Positions 6,888-17,100 of a DNA stretch of 42,374 nt are shown here, piece by piece (the stretch's first letter is position 1; each line of letters begins with the position of its first letter). The stretch is from Caryophanales bacterium UBA6380 (lineage in GTDB: Bacteria; Bacillota_I; Bacilli_A; RFN20; CAG-826). The DNA lies in the NCBI GenBank assembly GCA_002438785.1, contig DJQS01000006.1, positions 1-42,374 of the forward strand, written 5' to 3'. Made by a program: the position numbers and the translations under genes. A model generated the notes under the pieces. The model saw only the letters and a program-made list of their open reading frames with translations, did not search any database and was not told where the DNA came from.

Positions 6888-8114
6888 ATGAAAAAAGTGA
6901 TTAAAGTTTTAGAAGTAAAAAATAAGTCATTGAGAGTATTAATTGGCTATTTATATGAGAATAATATTAAAGTCATTTGTAGCAAAAAATTTTCACTTAG
7001 TATACCTTTAAATGATGGCGATGTACTTGATGTTGGTATACTTTCTAATGATATTTTAAATGCTATGACTGCAATAAAGAAAGAAGTTGGAATTCAATAT
7101 AATATAGATGATATAATTTTAGTTTTACCACCATATGGATTAGATGTCTATCGCGTTAAAAAAGTTACAAATACTATCGATTCAACAAATTCTGGAATAA
7201 ATCATATTGATGTGAAAAATGTTAATAGTTTAATTGAAAAAGAAAATGTACCTAATTCTAATGTTATAGTATCTATAATACCAAATTATTTTTTTACTGA
7301 AGATGAAAAAAGATATGAAAAGGCTCCATTAGGAGTTAATAGTAATATTTTATCTTTAGATGCAAATGTTTATACTTTGCCTTTTAAAATGGTTGATGAT
7401 ATAAAGCGAGCAGTTTTAAATGCTAATTTAAAGATAAATAAAACCTTTGTTAATACTATTTGTGTGGCAAATTATCTAAAAAATAGCAAATTTAAAGACA
7501 ATACATTTATTTACATAGATGTCGGAAGTAAGAACACTACATTAACTGTAATTAATGAATTTAAAGTATGTGCTTGTAATTTTATTAATATTGGCTTAGA
7601 CAATTTAGTTGATTCTTTAACTGATGAATTCGGTATAGATTCTAATAAGGCTATTGAAATTAGAAATGTATTTGGTCTTGATAATTCAAACCATACATAT
7701 AAGCCAATCATATGCAAGTCTATAAAAGAATCTAATGAGGTTATTGTAAATAGTGAAAATTTGTATGTCGTTGTTAATAATTTTATTAATGAATGGATAG
7801 CTTATTTATCTAATTGTATTAAATCATTGATGTCTGAGAATCAAGATTATATCGATACAATTTCTCTTGTTTTTAACGGGAATGGACTCCGACTTAATGG
7901 CTTAAAAGATAGAATTTTAAAGAATTTTATTCGTAATAACGTTTATTTTTTAGAAGATAATGTAATTGGTGCTAATATAAGTGATTATGCTAGTTTATTA
8001 GGTGCTATTACATTGAATGAAGATTTGGAAGATAATTATCGTGAGATTATTAAAAAACCAAATTCAAGTGTATTAAATAATTTAACTAGAACAGGGGGTA
8101 ATAGGAATGAATGA
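6888..8114 (+). CDS. ftsA: Cell division protein FtsA (divergent)
   Basis: Actin-like protein (408 residues) that normally tethers FtsZ filaments to the membrane. Assignment rests on position before ftsZ and actin-fold motifs: the phosphate-2 loop YIDVGSKNTTLTVINEF (~residues 210-225), a 1C-type subdomain between residues ~85 and 165, and the adenosine loop VFNGNGLRLNGL (~330-340). The first phosphate loop is degenerate (LEVKNKSLRVLIG instead of the usual D-I-G-S/T). The C-terminus (YREIIKKPNSSVLNNLTRTG) is polar and lacks the amphipathic membrane-targeting helix of typical FtsA. It has its own promoter and no Shine-Dalgarno sequence. It overlaps ftsZ by 8 bases. Confidence 0.85.
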   Translation: MKKVIKVLEVKNKSLRVLIGYLYENNIKVICSKKFSLSIPLNDGDVLDVGILSNDILNAMTAIKKEVGIQYNIDDIILVLPPYGLDVYRVKKVTNTIDSTNSGINHIDVKNVNSLIEKENVPNSNVIVSIIPNYFFTEDEKRYEKAPLGVNSNILSLDANVYTLPFKMVDDIKRAVLNANLKINKTFVNTICVANYLKNSKFKDNTFIYIDVGSKNTTLTVINEFKVCACNFINIGLDNLVDSLTDEFGIDSNKAIEIRNVFGLDNSNHTYKPIICKSIKESNEVIVNSENLYVVVNNFINEWIAYLSNCIKSLMSENQDYIDTISLVFNGNGLRLNGLKDRILKNFIRNNVYFLEDNVIGANISDYASLLGAITLNEDLEDNYREIIKKPNSSVLNNLTRTGGNRNE

Positions 8115-9207
8115 TGATTTAGATAATTTCGAGCCAGTTGTAAAGATTATTGTAATTGGTGTCGGTGGTGCTGGTAATAATGCTGTTAATAGAATGATTG
8201 ATGAACAAATTAGTAATGTTGATTTTTATGTTGCTAATACTGATAAACAGGCTTTATCATTAAGTAAAGCTCCAAATAGATTAATTTTAGGTGAAAATTT
8301 AACTAATGGTCTTGGTGCTGGAGGAGAACCTAATGTAGGAAAAGAAGCTGCTGAATCAAGCGAAGCTGATATTAGAAGCATTGTAAAAGGTGCTAATTTG
8401 GTTTTTATAGCTGCTGGAATGGGTGGTGGTACAGGTACTGGAGCTGCCCCTATTATTGGAAAAATTGCTAAAGAAGAAGGATGCTTAACAATTGCTATTG
8501 TTACTCGACCTTTCCATTTTGAAGGTAATAAAAAGATACAATATAGTATTGATGGTTTAAATAATTTAAAAGAAAATGTTGATGGACTAATTGTTGTAAG
8601 CAATGATAAATTACTTATGAATAATGGTAATAATACTATCAGTGATGCTTTTAGTGAAGCTGATAAAGTCTTAGCTAGAAGTGTTAGGACTGTTACTGAA
8701 TTGATTTTAATGCCTTCATTAATTAATTTAGATTTTGCTGATGTTCGAAATGTTTTAAAAGATAGTGGGGTTACCTTCATTGGCTTTGGTGAGGGTGAAG
8801 GTGAAAATGCTGCTATTCAGGCTGCTGATTCTGCATTAAGTTGCCCTTTAATTGAACAATCTATTTGTGGCGCTCAACGTGCGATATGTCATATTACTTA
8901 TGGCCCAAAAGTTGGGTTATTAGCTTGCGAAGAATGCATTAATCGTATAACAGAAGCTAGTGGAAATACATTAGATATTAAATTTGGTATGTCAGAAAAT
9001 GATCAATTAAGTGATCAGATGCTAGTATCTATAATTGCTAGTCATTATAATAATGATATTATTTTTACAGCCCCTTCTAAAGATGCTTTTGCAATTAATA
9101 AGACTATAAATCCTATAATTTCTAATGATGATAAGAAAGAAGATGATTCTAATAAAAATGAAGAAGCTGATATAATTCCAAATTTTTTAGAGGGTAAAAG
9201 CTTTTAA
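8107..9207 (+). CDS. ftsZ: Cell division protein FtsZ
   Basis: Tubulin-like GTPase (366 residues) that builds the division ring. The GTP-binding tubulin signature GGGTGTGAAP is at residues 106-115, preceded by GVGGAGNNAVNRM (19-30). The T7 catalytic loop NLDFADVR (207-214) has both aspartates. After the C-terminal domain comes a short acidic and Asn-rich linker (DDKKEDDSNKNEE) and then ADIIPNFLEGKSF, a recognisable C-terminal conserved peptide for binding FtsA or another anchor. The start overlaps the end of ftsA; GGGGG lies 7-8 bases upstream. A terminator follows. Confidence 0.98.
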   Translation: MNDDLDNFEPVVKIIVIGVGGAGNNAVNRMIDEQISNVDFYVANTDKQALSLSKAPNRLILGENLTNGLGAGGEPNVGKEAAESSEADIRSIVKGANLVFIAAGMGGGTGTGAAPIIGKIAKEEGCLTIAIVTRPFHFEGNKKIQYSIDGLNNLKENVDGLIVVSNDKLLMNNGNNTISDAFSEADKVLARSVRTVTELILMPSLINLDFADVRNVLKDSGVTFIGFGEGEGENAAIQAADSALSCPLIEQSICGAQRAICHITYGPKVGLLACEECINRITEASGNTLDIKFGMSENDQLSDQMLVSIIASHYNNDIIFTAPSKDAFAINKTINPIISNDDKKEDDSNKNEEADIIPNFLEGKSF

Positions 9208-9237
9208 TTATAATATTATTTAATATTAACTTATATA

Positions 9238-9270
9238 AAAAAACTTATGATATATTCATAAGTTTTTTTA
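9238..9270. terminator. Bidirectional terminator between ftsZ and the SNF2 gene
   Basis: AAAAACTTATGA and TCATAAGTTTTT form a perfect 12-bp stem around TATAT, with A and T runs on both sides. It can stop ftsZ transcription on the plus strand and the SNF2 operon on the minus strand. The stop codon of the minus-strand gene lies within its T-run. Confidence 0.85.
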
Positions 9271-12200
9271 AGATAAAATGAAGTCAATATCTTCATCGGA
9301 GAGTTCACTAATTTTTGAATTACCTTCTTTTATTAGTTGATTATAAATATCCTTTTTATACTCTTGAAGACTAATTATTTTTTCTTCTATTGAGTTATAA
9401 TTTATTAATTTATAAACTGTGATTGGGTTATTTTGTCCAATACGATAGGCTCTATCTGTAGCTTGCTCTTCACTTGCGAAATTCCACCAAGGATCTAAAT
9501 GTATTACAATGTCTGCACCGTTAAGATTTAAACCTGTACCCCCAGCTTTTAAACTGATTAATGTGACTTTTATATCATCATTTTTATTAAATTTATTTGA
9601 GATTTCTAATCTTTCTTTTGACTTTACATTTCCATTTATATAATAGGTTAAAATATTTTCATCTTTAAGTAATTGCTTAACGTGTTCTAATACAGATGTA
9701 AATTGAGAAAAAATTAAAATTTTATGTTTATTTAAAATAGAAGTTTTTACTAAATCAACCGTATAAAGAAGCTTATTTGTTATTGATGTATAATTTTCTA
9801 AAAATGAAGATGGATCGATACAAATCTGACGTAATCTAGTTAATAATGATAATGTTTGAAATTTTTTGTTAGTAATATTTTTTGATCTAAATTCCATTTT
9901 TGCTTTATATAAATACGCATCATAAAGTTCTTTTTGTGATTTATCCATCTCGATTCTTGTTATTAATACTTCTTTAGGTGGGAGTTCTTTTAAAACTTCT
10001 TTTTTTGTTCTTCGAAGAATAAAAGGCGTTATTTTAGCAATTAATTTTTTCTTTGTTAATTCATCGCCTTCTAAGAAATTTTTTTCATAATCTTGTTTAA
10101 AACTATTTTTTGATAAAAGATAATTAGGCATTAAAAAATCAAATATTGACCATAAATCTAATAAACTATTTTCAATAGGAGTTCCAGTTAAAGCGAATCG
10201 TAAAGTAGAGGTTAATTTTTTTATAGCTTTAAATTTTAAAGATTCTGAATTTTTGATATATTGAGCTTCATCAGCAAGAATTAAAGAAAATGTGATATTT
10301 GTTAGTAAATCTAAATCATTTTTTAAAGTGTCATAACTAATAATATAAACGTCATTATAATCACGATTGATATTGTTTATAATTAACGTTCTCCTTTCTT
10401 TATTACCATCTATTACGAATACTTTTTTATCTGATTTCCATTTTGCAAACTCAAATTGCCAGTTGTATGCTAAACTTTTTGGGCAAATGACAAGTATTGG
10501 CTTTTTTTCATTTAATAATGAAATAAAAGCAATCGTTTCAAGTGTTTTTCCTAATCCCATATCGTCTGCTAAAATACCTTGGAGTTTAAATTTAGAAAGG
10601 GTGAAAAGCCACTTTATAGCACTAATTTGGTAAGGCTTTAAAATAGAATTATAAAATTCAGAGAGATTTATCTTTGCATTTTGAAAATTTTTAATCTCAT
10701 ATAATATCGATTGTAAATCTTTATCATAATTTAAGTTCAAGTTATCAACATTACTATTATTAATTTTTAATATATCAACAAGTTGGATATTTTTATGAAG
10801 ATTTTCAATATTATTATTTTCTACAAAATCGATAATTGAGTTTAAATTATTATCATTAGTAAAATCAATGAAATTATTTTTAATAATAATATATTTTTTC
10901 TTTTGCTTGTAAGAATTTATAATTTGTTGAATTTCTTCTTTGTTATATTCATCATTTGTAATATTAATATCAAACCAATCATTATCTTTTTTAGTCACAT
11001 TAATTGTAAATCTTGATGTTTTTTTAATTTGAAATTGCTTTATTTTTTCATTGATATAGACGTTACATAATTTATTTAACTCGGTAAAATCTATTGTTAA
11101 AATTGTCTTAATAAATGATTTGTCTTTTATTGTCCCGTTTTCGATAAGATTATAATTTTTTAAAGTCTTTTTGAATATAGAAGAAGTGGCAGAAAATAGG
11201 GGATTTATCATGATTTTATTGTAGTCAATTATTTCATTACCTTTTTTATAAATAGTTTTAAATATAAAATTATAATCATCATCAAAATCTATATAATAAT
11301 TAATTATAAAATCATTGATGTTTTTGATATTATTTTTATTTATCATTAATTCATAAAGCTTAGTGATTTGATCTTTAGAAATAATAGATTCTATTTCCTT
11401 AATAGAAATATTGCTATTTAGTAATAAAACAAATAACATAGCTTGCGATTTATTATTTGCTTTATAAATGTTTATTCGCTTTAACTTTTTATTTATTATT
11501 AAAATAAAATTATCAACAATATTTATTTTTTCCCCATCTTGTAAACTAGGATAAAACTTAAGTTTATCTTTTTCAAATTCAAAATTTATATTTTCTTCAG
11601 AAAAAGTAACATAATAAAGTAAGTTATTAAAAAAGATATAATTATTGTTAAAAAGTAATAATATTTTTGATAAATAATATTCGTCAATAGTAATATATTT
11701 TTTGCTAACTATATTTAAATTATATTTTGTAATTATTACTTTATTTAATATATCAATTAGTGATTTATATGGATCATTAAAAGAATCTATTGATATAATA
11801 ATATTTGATAATTCTTTTGAATAACTGACATTTTTATAAGAATTTACATCACATAAAAATTGATTAATATCTTTTATATAAACAAATTTATTAATCCCAA
11901 TTTTTAGGCATAATAAAGTGTCTTTTAAAGAAAGATTATCGATTTGGGAATTATTTTTATCTATTGTATCTTCATTGTTAAAATTATCATTTTCTAAGTA
12001 CAAATTAAGATTTAACTTTTTATTTAATGAAGGATATTCGACAATTATTTTATTATCGTTTTCATCATTTTCAATTATTTTTTGCAAATTTATCTTGAAA
12101 TTTCTTAATGTGTCAATTTTATCTTGAGATTGAGAATAAAATTCAAGTGTTTTCTTAGGAAGAAAAAAATATCTTTTTATTAGAGTTTCAATACTTTCTG

Positions 12201-12513
12201 ATTTTTCCTTGTTTTTTAAATAGTAAATTAATAAAAATCTAAAAGCGTCGTCTCTATTAATATTACTAAATTTATAATTTTCAAAAGCTCGATTAAATTT
12301 TTCATCAAAAATTTGTGTTTCTGAGATAGAAAATTGACAAAAATTTAATTCTTTCTCGTTAGAAATATAAAAGTATGTAATAATATCTTTGCTTTGATTA
12401 TAATATATAAAAATTTTAAAAGCTACTGTATTAAAATAATCAAAACTAAGATTATTATAACTTAAAATAATTTTTAAAGTATATGTGTCAATGTTTAAAT
12501 TTTTTAAATACAT
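9268..12513 (-). CDS. SNF2-family helicase (YwqA-like)
   Basis: A 1,081-residue SNF2/SWI2 superfamily 2 ATPase, a class that moves along duplex nucleic acid to remodel bound proteins. The N-terminal ~610 residues are Asn-, Ile- and Lys-rich and correspond in position to the 'bacterial SNF2 helicase-associated' region. The helicase core is complete: Q-motif region LKPYQISAIKWL, Walker A ADDMGLGKT (~650-657), DEAQ (~745), TGTPIENS (~775), RRTKKEVLKELPPKE, FSQFTSVLEHV, SLKAGGTGLNLNGAD and motif VI QATDRAYRIGQ (~1014). The ATG lies 2 bases after the stop of the upstream SWIM-like gene with no Shine-Dalgarno sequence, so it is probably coupled. Bacillus has a similar pair, ywqA and ywqB. Role here unknown; DNA repair or defence are both possible. 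Confidence 0.92.
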   Translation of the reverse strand: MYLKNLNIDTYTLKIILSYNNLSFDYFNTVAFKIFIYYNQSKDIITYFYISNEKELNFCQFSISETQIFDEKFNRAFENYKFSNINRDDAFRFLLIYYLKNKEKSESIETLIKRYFFLPKKTLEFYSQSQDKIDTLRNFKINLQKIIENDENDNKIIVEYPSLNKKLNLNLYLENDNFNNEDTIDKNNSQIDNLSLKDTLLCLKIGINKFVYIKDINQFLCDVNSYKNVSYSKELSNIIISIDSFNDPYKSLIDILNKVIITKYNLNIVSKKYITIDEYYLSKILLLFNNNYIFFNNLLYYVTFSEENINFEFEKDKLKFYPSLQDGEKINIVDNFILIINKKLKRINIYKANNKSQAMLFVLLLNSNISIKEIESIISKDQITKLYELMINKNNIKNINDFIINYYIDFDDDYNFIFKTIYKKGNEIIDYNKIMINPLFSATSSIFKKTLKNYNLIENGTIKDKSFIKTILTIDFTELNKLCNVYINEKIKQFQIKKTSRFTINVTKKDNDWFDINITNDEYNKEEIQQIINSYKQKKKYIIIKNNFIDFTNDNNLNSIIDFVENNNIENLHKNIQLVDILKINNSNVDNLNLNYDKDLQSILYEIKNFQNAKINLSEFYNSILKPYQISAIKWLFTLSKFKLQGILADDMGLGKTLETIAFISLLNEKKPILVICPKSLAYNWQFEFAKWKSDKKVFVIDGNKERRTLIINNINRDYNDVYIISYDTLKNDLDLLTNITFSLILADEAQYIKNSESLKFKAIKKLTSTLRFALTGTPIENSLLDLWSIFDFLMPNYLLSKNSFKQDYEKNFLEGDELTKKKLIAKITPFILRRTKKEVLKELPPKEVLITRIEMDKSQKELYDAYLYKAKMEFRSKNITNKKFQTLSLLTRLRQICIDPSSFLENYTSITNKLLYTVDLVKTSILNKHKILIFSQFTSVLEHVKQLLKDENILTYYINGNVKSKERLEISNKFNKNDDIKVTLISLKAGGTGLNLNGADIVIHLDPWWNFASEEQATDRAYRIGQNNPITVYKLINYNSIEEKIISLQEYKKDIYNQLIKEGNSKISELSDEDIDFILS

Positions 12514-12515
12514 AT

Positions 12516-13997
12516 TTAATATTTGAATATCCCTATTTTATAAGTTAGATCAAGATCATTTAGCAAAGTTAAAAGTTGATATTTATAATCGTTTTTTTGC
12601 ATACAAAATTTATCAATATCAATTGGAAATGCTTCAATATTTTTTTCAATTTCATTTTCAATTTCATTAATTTTAAATGAGTTTTTATATAAATAAATTA
12701 ATTCTAGTAGATTAGTTAATGATGAAGTTTTCAATAATGTTTTAATTAAGTTATACAAATAATTTTTATCATTAGTTAGTTTAAATTTTTTAGAAAAACC
12801 TGAAAGATAGTTTGTGTATGAAATATCTATATCATTATAATCACCAACGCTTATAATTTTGTAATATACATTTAAAGCAAAAATCTCATTAGAAGATAAT
12901 TTATTTCGAAAGTTATTAAAATTCAACGATTTAATTAATTGTTCTGAAAATAAATCCAAACATTTTACTATAAAACATATAGCAACTTCATTACTAAATT
13001 TGGAAAAGTCAATTATTTCTGGAATTAATTTGCTTATAAAAAATTCATTGTTTAATTTATTGATGTTATTTTTTATAAAAATAATTAGACCATCAGAATC
13101 ATAATAATTTTTTAATTGACTTATTTCATTGTTAATTAATTTTAATAAATGAGATTCATCTTCATTACAAAAATATTTTATAATGACGTTATTATTAAGG
13201 AGTTCCTTATTTAATTTAGGAGCAATAGAATTTATATATATAGGTGAGAAAAAATCTACAATATTATTACAAAAATAATTTATTATATAAGAAATAGAAG
13301 TAGGGTTATTAATATCATTTAAAAGAGTATTTAAAAACAATTTTTTAAATGTAGTATTATTTGCAGTAATTGATTTTATTTTTTCAAATATCAATGATAC
13401 AGCTTTCATATCATTTGTTTTATTAAAAAAGTTAGTAATTTTTTCAAGAAAAATATTAAAATCAAAAGAAAGGTTGGACATGTCTAAATATGAAATTAGA
13501 ACCGAAAATCTAACTAAGTCTGCTTCGGAAATCAATTTAAAATTTTCGATAAGATAATTAACATATTTTTGTTGAAAAATATTATTTTCTTTTAGGTAAT
13601 CAAAATAAATAGGAAATATGTCAAAGTTAATAATTGAAAAATTCATGAATAAATTTAATTTATTGTAGATGTTTTTTTCACTTAACTCTAATTTTTTACG
13701 ATTAATCTCTTCTTTTATTTGAAAACATAAATTCCTATAATAAATTATATAAATTGAAGTAACAATGAGATAACGATTATAAGAATTACAATTTTTGCAG
13801 GTAATTTTTCCGCTTAAATTGAAATAAAAATCACCAATAAAGTTTATATTATGGTCATTTAATTCTACATTAAAATATAAAGAGCAATATAATTTACTCT
13901 CTTTAGTGATTACAGGGCGCACAATTTTATATATATTAAACCCATAGTCAATTTCTTTATTAGTAAAACCTTCAAGATTAATTAAATAATTTAACAT
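12516..13997 (-). CDS. SWIM-like partner protein of the SNF2 helicase (YwqB-like)
   Basis: A 493-residue protein in the place where YwqB-type SWIM zinc-finger proteins precede SNF2 helicases. Around residues 62-90 it has SGKITCKNCNSYNRYLIV followed by a hydrophobic helix. This resembles the CxC...CxH helix of SWIM, but only C67 and C70 are present and the CxH half is missing. The remaining 400 residues look all-helical, Asn/Ile/Lys-rich, possibly a HEAT- or TPR-like solenoid. I chose the ATG at 13997: a longer GTG-initiated frame from 14021 would contain the -10 box and the palindrome. No Shine-Dalgarno sequence; the ATG is 6 bases after TATAAT. The SWIM assignment is an inference. Confidence 0.65.
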   Translation of the reverse strand: MLNYLINLEGFTNKEIDYGFNIYKIVRPVITKESKLYCSLYFNVELNDHNINFIGDFYFNLSGKITCKNCNSYNRYLIVTSIYIIYYRNLCFQIKEEINRKKLELSEKNIYNKLNLFMNFSIINFDIFPIYFDYLKENNIFQQKYVNYLIENFKLISEADLVRFSVLISYLDMSNLSFDFNIFLEKITNFFNKTNDMKAVSLIFEKIKSITANNTTFKKLFLNTLLNDINNPTSISYIINYFCNNIVDFFSPIYINSIAPKLNKELLNNNVIIKYFCNEDESHLLKLINNEISQLKNYYDSDGLIIFIKNNINKLNNEFFISKLIPEIIDFSKFSNEVAICFIVKCLDLFSEQLIKSLNFNNFRNKLSSNEIFALNVYYKIISVGDYNDIDISYTNYLSGFSKKFKLTNDKNYLYNLIKTLLKTSSLTNLLELIYLYKNSFKINEIENEIEKNIEAFPIDIDKFCMQKNDYKYQLLTLLNDLDLTYKIGIFKY

Positions 13998-14003
13998 TTT
14001 GAT

Positions 14004-14028
14004 ATTATAACATATTTGCACTAGTGCA
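14004..14028 (-). promoter_or_regulatory. Extended -10 promoter with palindromic operator candidate
   Basis: On the minus strand TGTTATAAT is a perfect extended -10 (TATAAT at 14009-14004). It lies 6 bases before the SWIM-like ATG, predicting a leaderless mRNA. Just upstream, within the promoter spacer, is the perfect 12-bp palindrome TGCACTAGTGCA (14017-14028), well placed for a dimeric repressor to block RNA polymerase. The remaining divergent gap (14029-14193) is AT-rich with no clear -35/-10 pair for the plus-strand gene. Confidence 0.6.
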
Positions 14029-14193
14029 TGTTTATTAAAGCAAATTTATGTCGTTAAATTTTTTAAAAAAATTAAAAATATACGAAAATAGAGGGCTTTT
14101 AGATTGATTATATGAATTTTTTTGGAAAAATTATTTTTTTAAAAAAATAAAGAAAAATAATAGAAATAGTGTTATTATAAAAAAGGAGTATAT

Positions 14194-17100
14194 ATGGAAA
14201 AGAAGATTGCAAATGATTTGTTTTTAATTAATTTAAAATGTAAGGAAAGCTATGATTTTATTTTATATCAAACAAGTCTTACCTTTAAAAGAATTAACAA
14301 ATCGAATAAAAATAATGTTTTTTCACTTATTGAAGAATTAAAAATAACAAATATTTCGCTTAATGAATATTCTAATTTAATATTACATATCGAATCAAAT
14401 ATAAACTTTATTAAATTTAATGATACATTTATTGAATTTCTTAATCCTGATCAAAATATTTTTATTGATGAATTAGATCCAATAATAGATTTTGAAAAAT
14501 TATATGACATCACTGAACTTATTAACATTGTTCTAACTATGAGCCTAACAAATGGTGACCAAATTCTAATCAAAGATAATATTATTTGTCAATTATTTTC
14601 GTTTTTACAATCAGAATATACCTATAAATTTCCTGAATTATTGAGCTGTTTCATAACCCCTAATGATTGCTATATTGATAAATTAGAACCACTTTTTTTG
14701 AATGAATTAGAGAAAATCAATGGTGAAAAAAAGTTTATAGGATATCAAAATACTAAAAGCTCATATATAATAGCTGAAATGATGGCTATATTTAATGCTC
14801 TTAATAATTATAAAATAGCTTATTCAAATCCTCCTGCAAGTTTTGAAAAATTTCAAAAAATTCGCATCCCTCAATGTGTTTTAAATATGCATAAAGGAAC
14901 TTGTTTAGATTTATCTATTTTATATTGTGCTTGCTTGGAAAATATCGGACTTCATCCAATTTTAATAATTACTAATTCACACGCTTATGCTGGATGTTTT
15001 TTGAATGAAGATGATTCTTTTGTTGACAAGATATCAGACGATGCTTCCAATATTTATAATAATTCAACTTTTGGAAATAATAATTTATGCTTAGTCGAAT
15101 GTACACAATTTACAATCGATAAATATGCTGACTTTAATCTTGCAGTTAAAACGGCGAGTGAATTAACAAAAGATAATGTAAATTTTTTTAAGGCTATTGA
15201 TGTTTTTTCTTGTCATAAGTCATTTTATAAAGCTATACCAACCCCTTCTATTGATAACAAAATTGAATTTAATCTCTTAACAGAAGGCAAAAATGAAAAA
15301 TTAGAAATTACGGATTTAAATAAAGCAGATATCATTTTAAAGCCAAGCAAAGAAGAAAATAAATTTACATATTGGGAAAGAAAGCTTCTTGACCTAAATG
15401 GTAAAAACAAGTTAATTAATTTGAAATTTAATAATTCTTTATTGCAAGTTGCAACTAGTGACTATAAATCTCTATTAAAACATTTAAGTGAAAAAACAAA
15501 TTTTAAAGTTCTTTTAAACCAAGAATTTCAAAAAAATAGTGACACTTTATATTTTGCTTTTAATGGTGATGAAAATAAAAGAATCATAGAGGATTCTTTG
15601 TCTAAAGGAATCTTAAAGGTATATTCAACTGAAAAAGATTATAAAAAGACAATAAAAAAATCGCTTGATAGTGTAGAAGAAACTGGAGCTAACCCTTTAT
15701 ATGTAACTATCGGACTCATAAGATATAACTTTGATAATTCAAAAAAAATATACTATGCTCCATTATTATTAATACCTATACGTGGAAAAATTAAAAAAAG
15801 TAACAATTTATTTGAGATTGAATTAGATATTGATAATGCTTTTTTAAATATTACCTTATTTGAATTTTTAAAATTAAATGCAAATATTGATTTTTCGGAA
15901 CTTTCTGGAACTATTGATAATGGAGATTTAAATAAACTTAGTTTAGTATTTAATACTATAAGAACTAAATCAACAAAAGAATGTCAAATTGTTGTAGATG
16001 AAAACGCGACTTTTATTGGAAATTTCAGTTTTGGAAATTTTATTTTATGGGACGATATTAAAAATAGAAAAAGTCAATTAATGGAAAACAATGTTATTAA
16101 TAGCCTTGTCAATGGTACAAATTTTTATTCTAATAATCAACAATGTATTAATGATGATTCTTATATACCTAGTGATATAGCGATTCCATTAAGTGCCGAT
16201 AGTAGTCAGATAAAAGCTATTATTGAAGCGAGTTTAGGAGAGACATTTGTTTTAGATGGTCCTCCTGGAACAGGAAAATCTCAAACTATTGTGAACATGA
16301 TTGTTAATGCCTTATATCACGGCAAAACGGTTTTATTTGTTGCCGAAAAAATGGCTGCACTAGAAGTAGTTTATAAAAGAATAAAAGAAATTGGATTAGA
16401 TAAATTTGTCTTAGAACTCCATAGCAATAAGGCAACAAAAAGATCTGTATTGTCTCAATTAGAGGAGGCAAAAAACTTTGAGCAATCTCGTTCGCCAGAA
16501 GAATTTAAATTGATTGCTGATAAACTATTAAATAAAAAATCTGAATTAAATTTATTTATAAATAAAATGCATGAAAATAAATATTTTGCATCTTTATATG
16601 ATTCTATTTTAAAATACGAAGAAGTAAAGGAATATGCTGATAAAATAAATGTAACTGAAGAGTTTATTCTTTCTTTAGATAAAAATAAAGATGAAGAGGT
16701 AAGAGCTAACTTAAAAAAACTTATCATTTTATATAATGATAAAGGTCCTTTTATTGACAACCCTTTTTATGTATTTAAATTAGAGAAAATGAGTAATAAT
16801 ACTAAAGATGAACTAAATATTGAATTGATTAATCTTCTAGATTTATTGACAAAAATCTCATATACTTTTGATGAGTTAAATAATAAATTAGATTTTGAAA
16901 TTATTTATGATCGCAAAAAAATTGAAACTATTAATAAAATTTTAAATATTGTTTTTAAAAAGAAAATTATATTCAACATTACTGAATCTGAAAATGCTAT
17001 AAAATTTCATGATTTAAATTTAAAAATTTTTAGTTTGTTAGACGAAAATAATGAAATTTATAACACTTATCTATCCCATTTTATAAATCGCTTAGAAATG

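Noticed and set aside
8226..8780. A 184-residue open frame on the minus strand within ftsZ.
   Set aside because: It lies wholly antisense to ftsZ, has no ribosome-binding site and no known motif; low stop-codon density here comes from the ftsZ codons.
13997..14021. GTG start at 14021 for the SWIM-like gene.
   Set aside because: The longer frame would span the -10 box and part of the palindrome; the ATG at 13997 fits the promoter.
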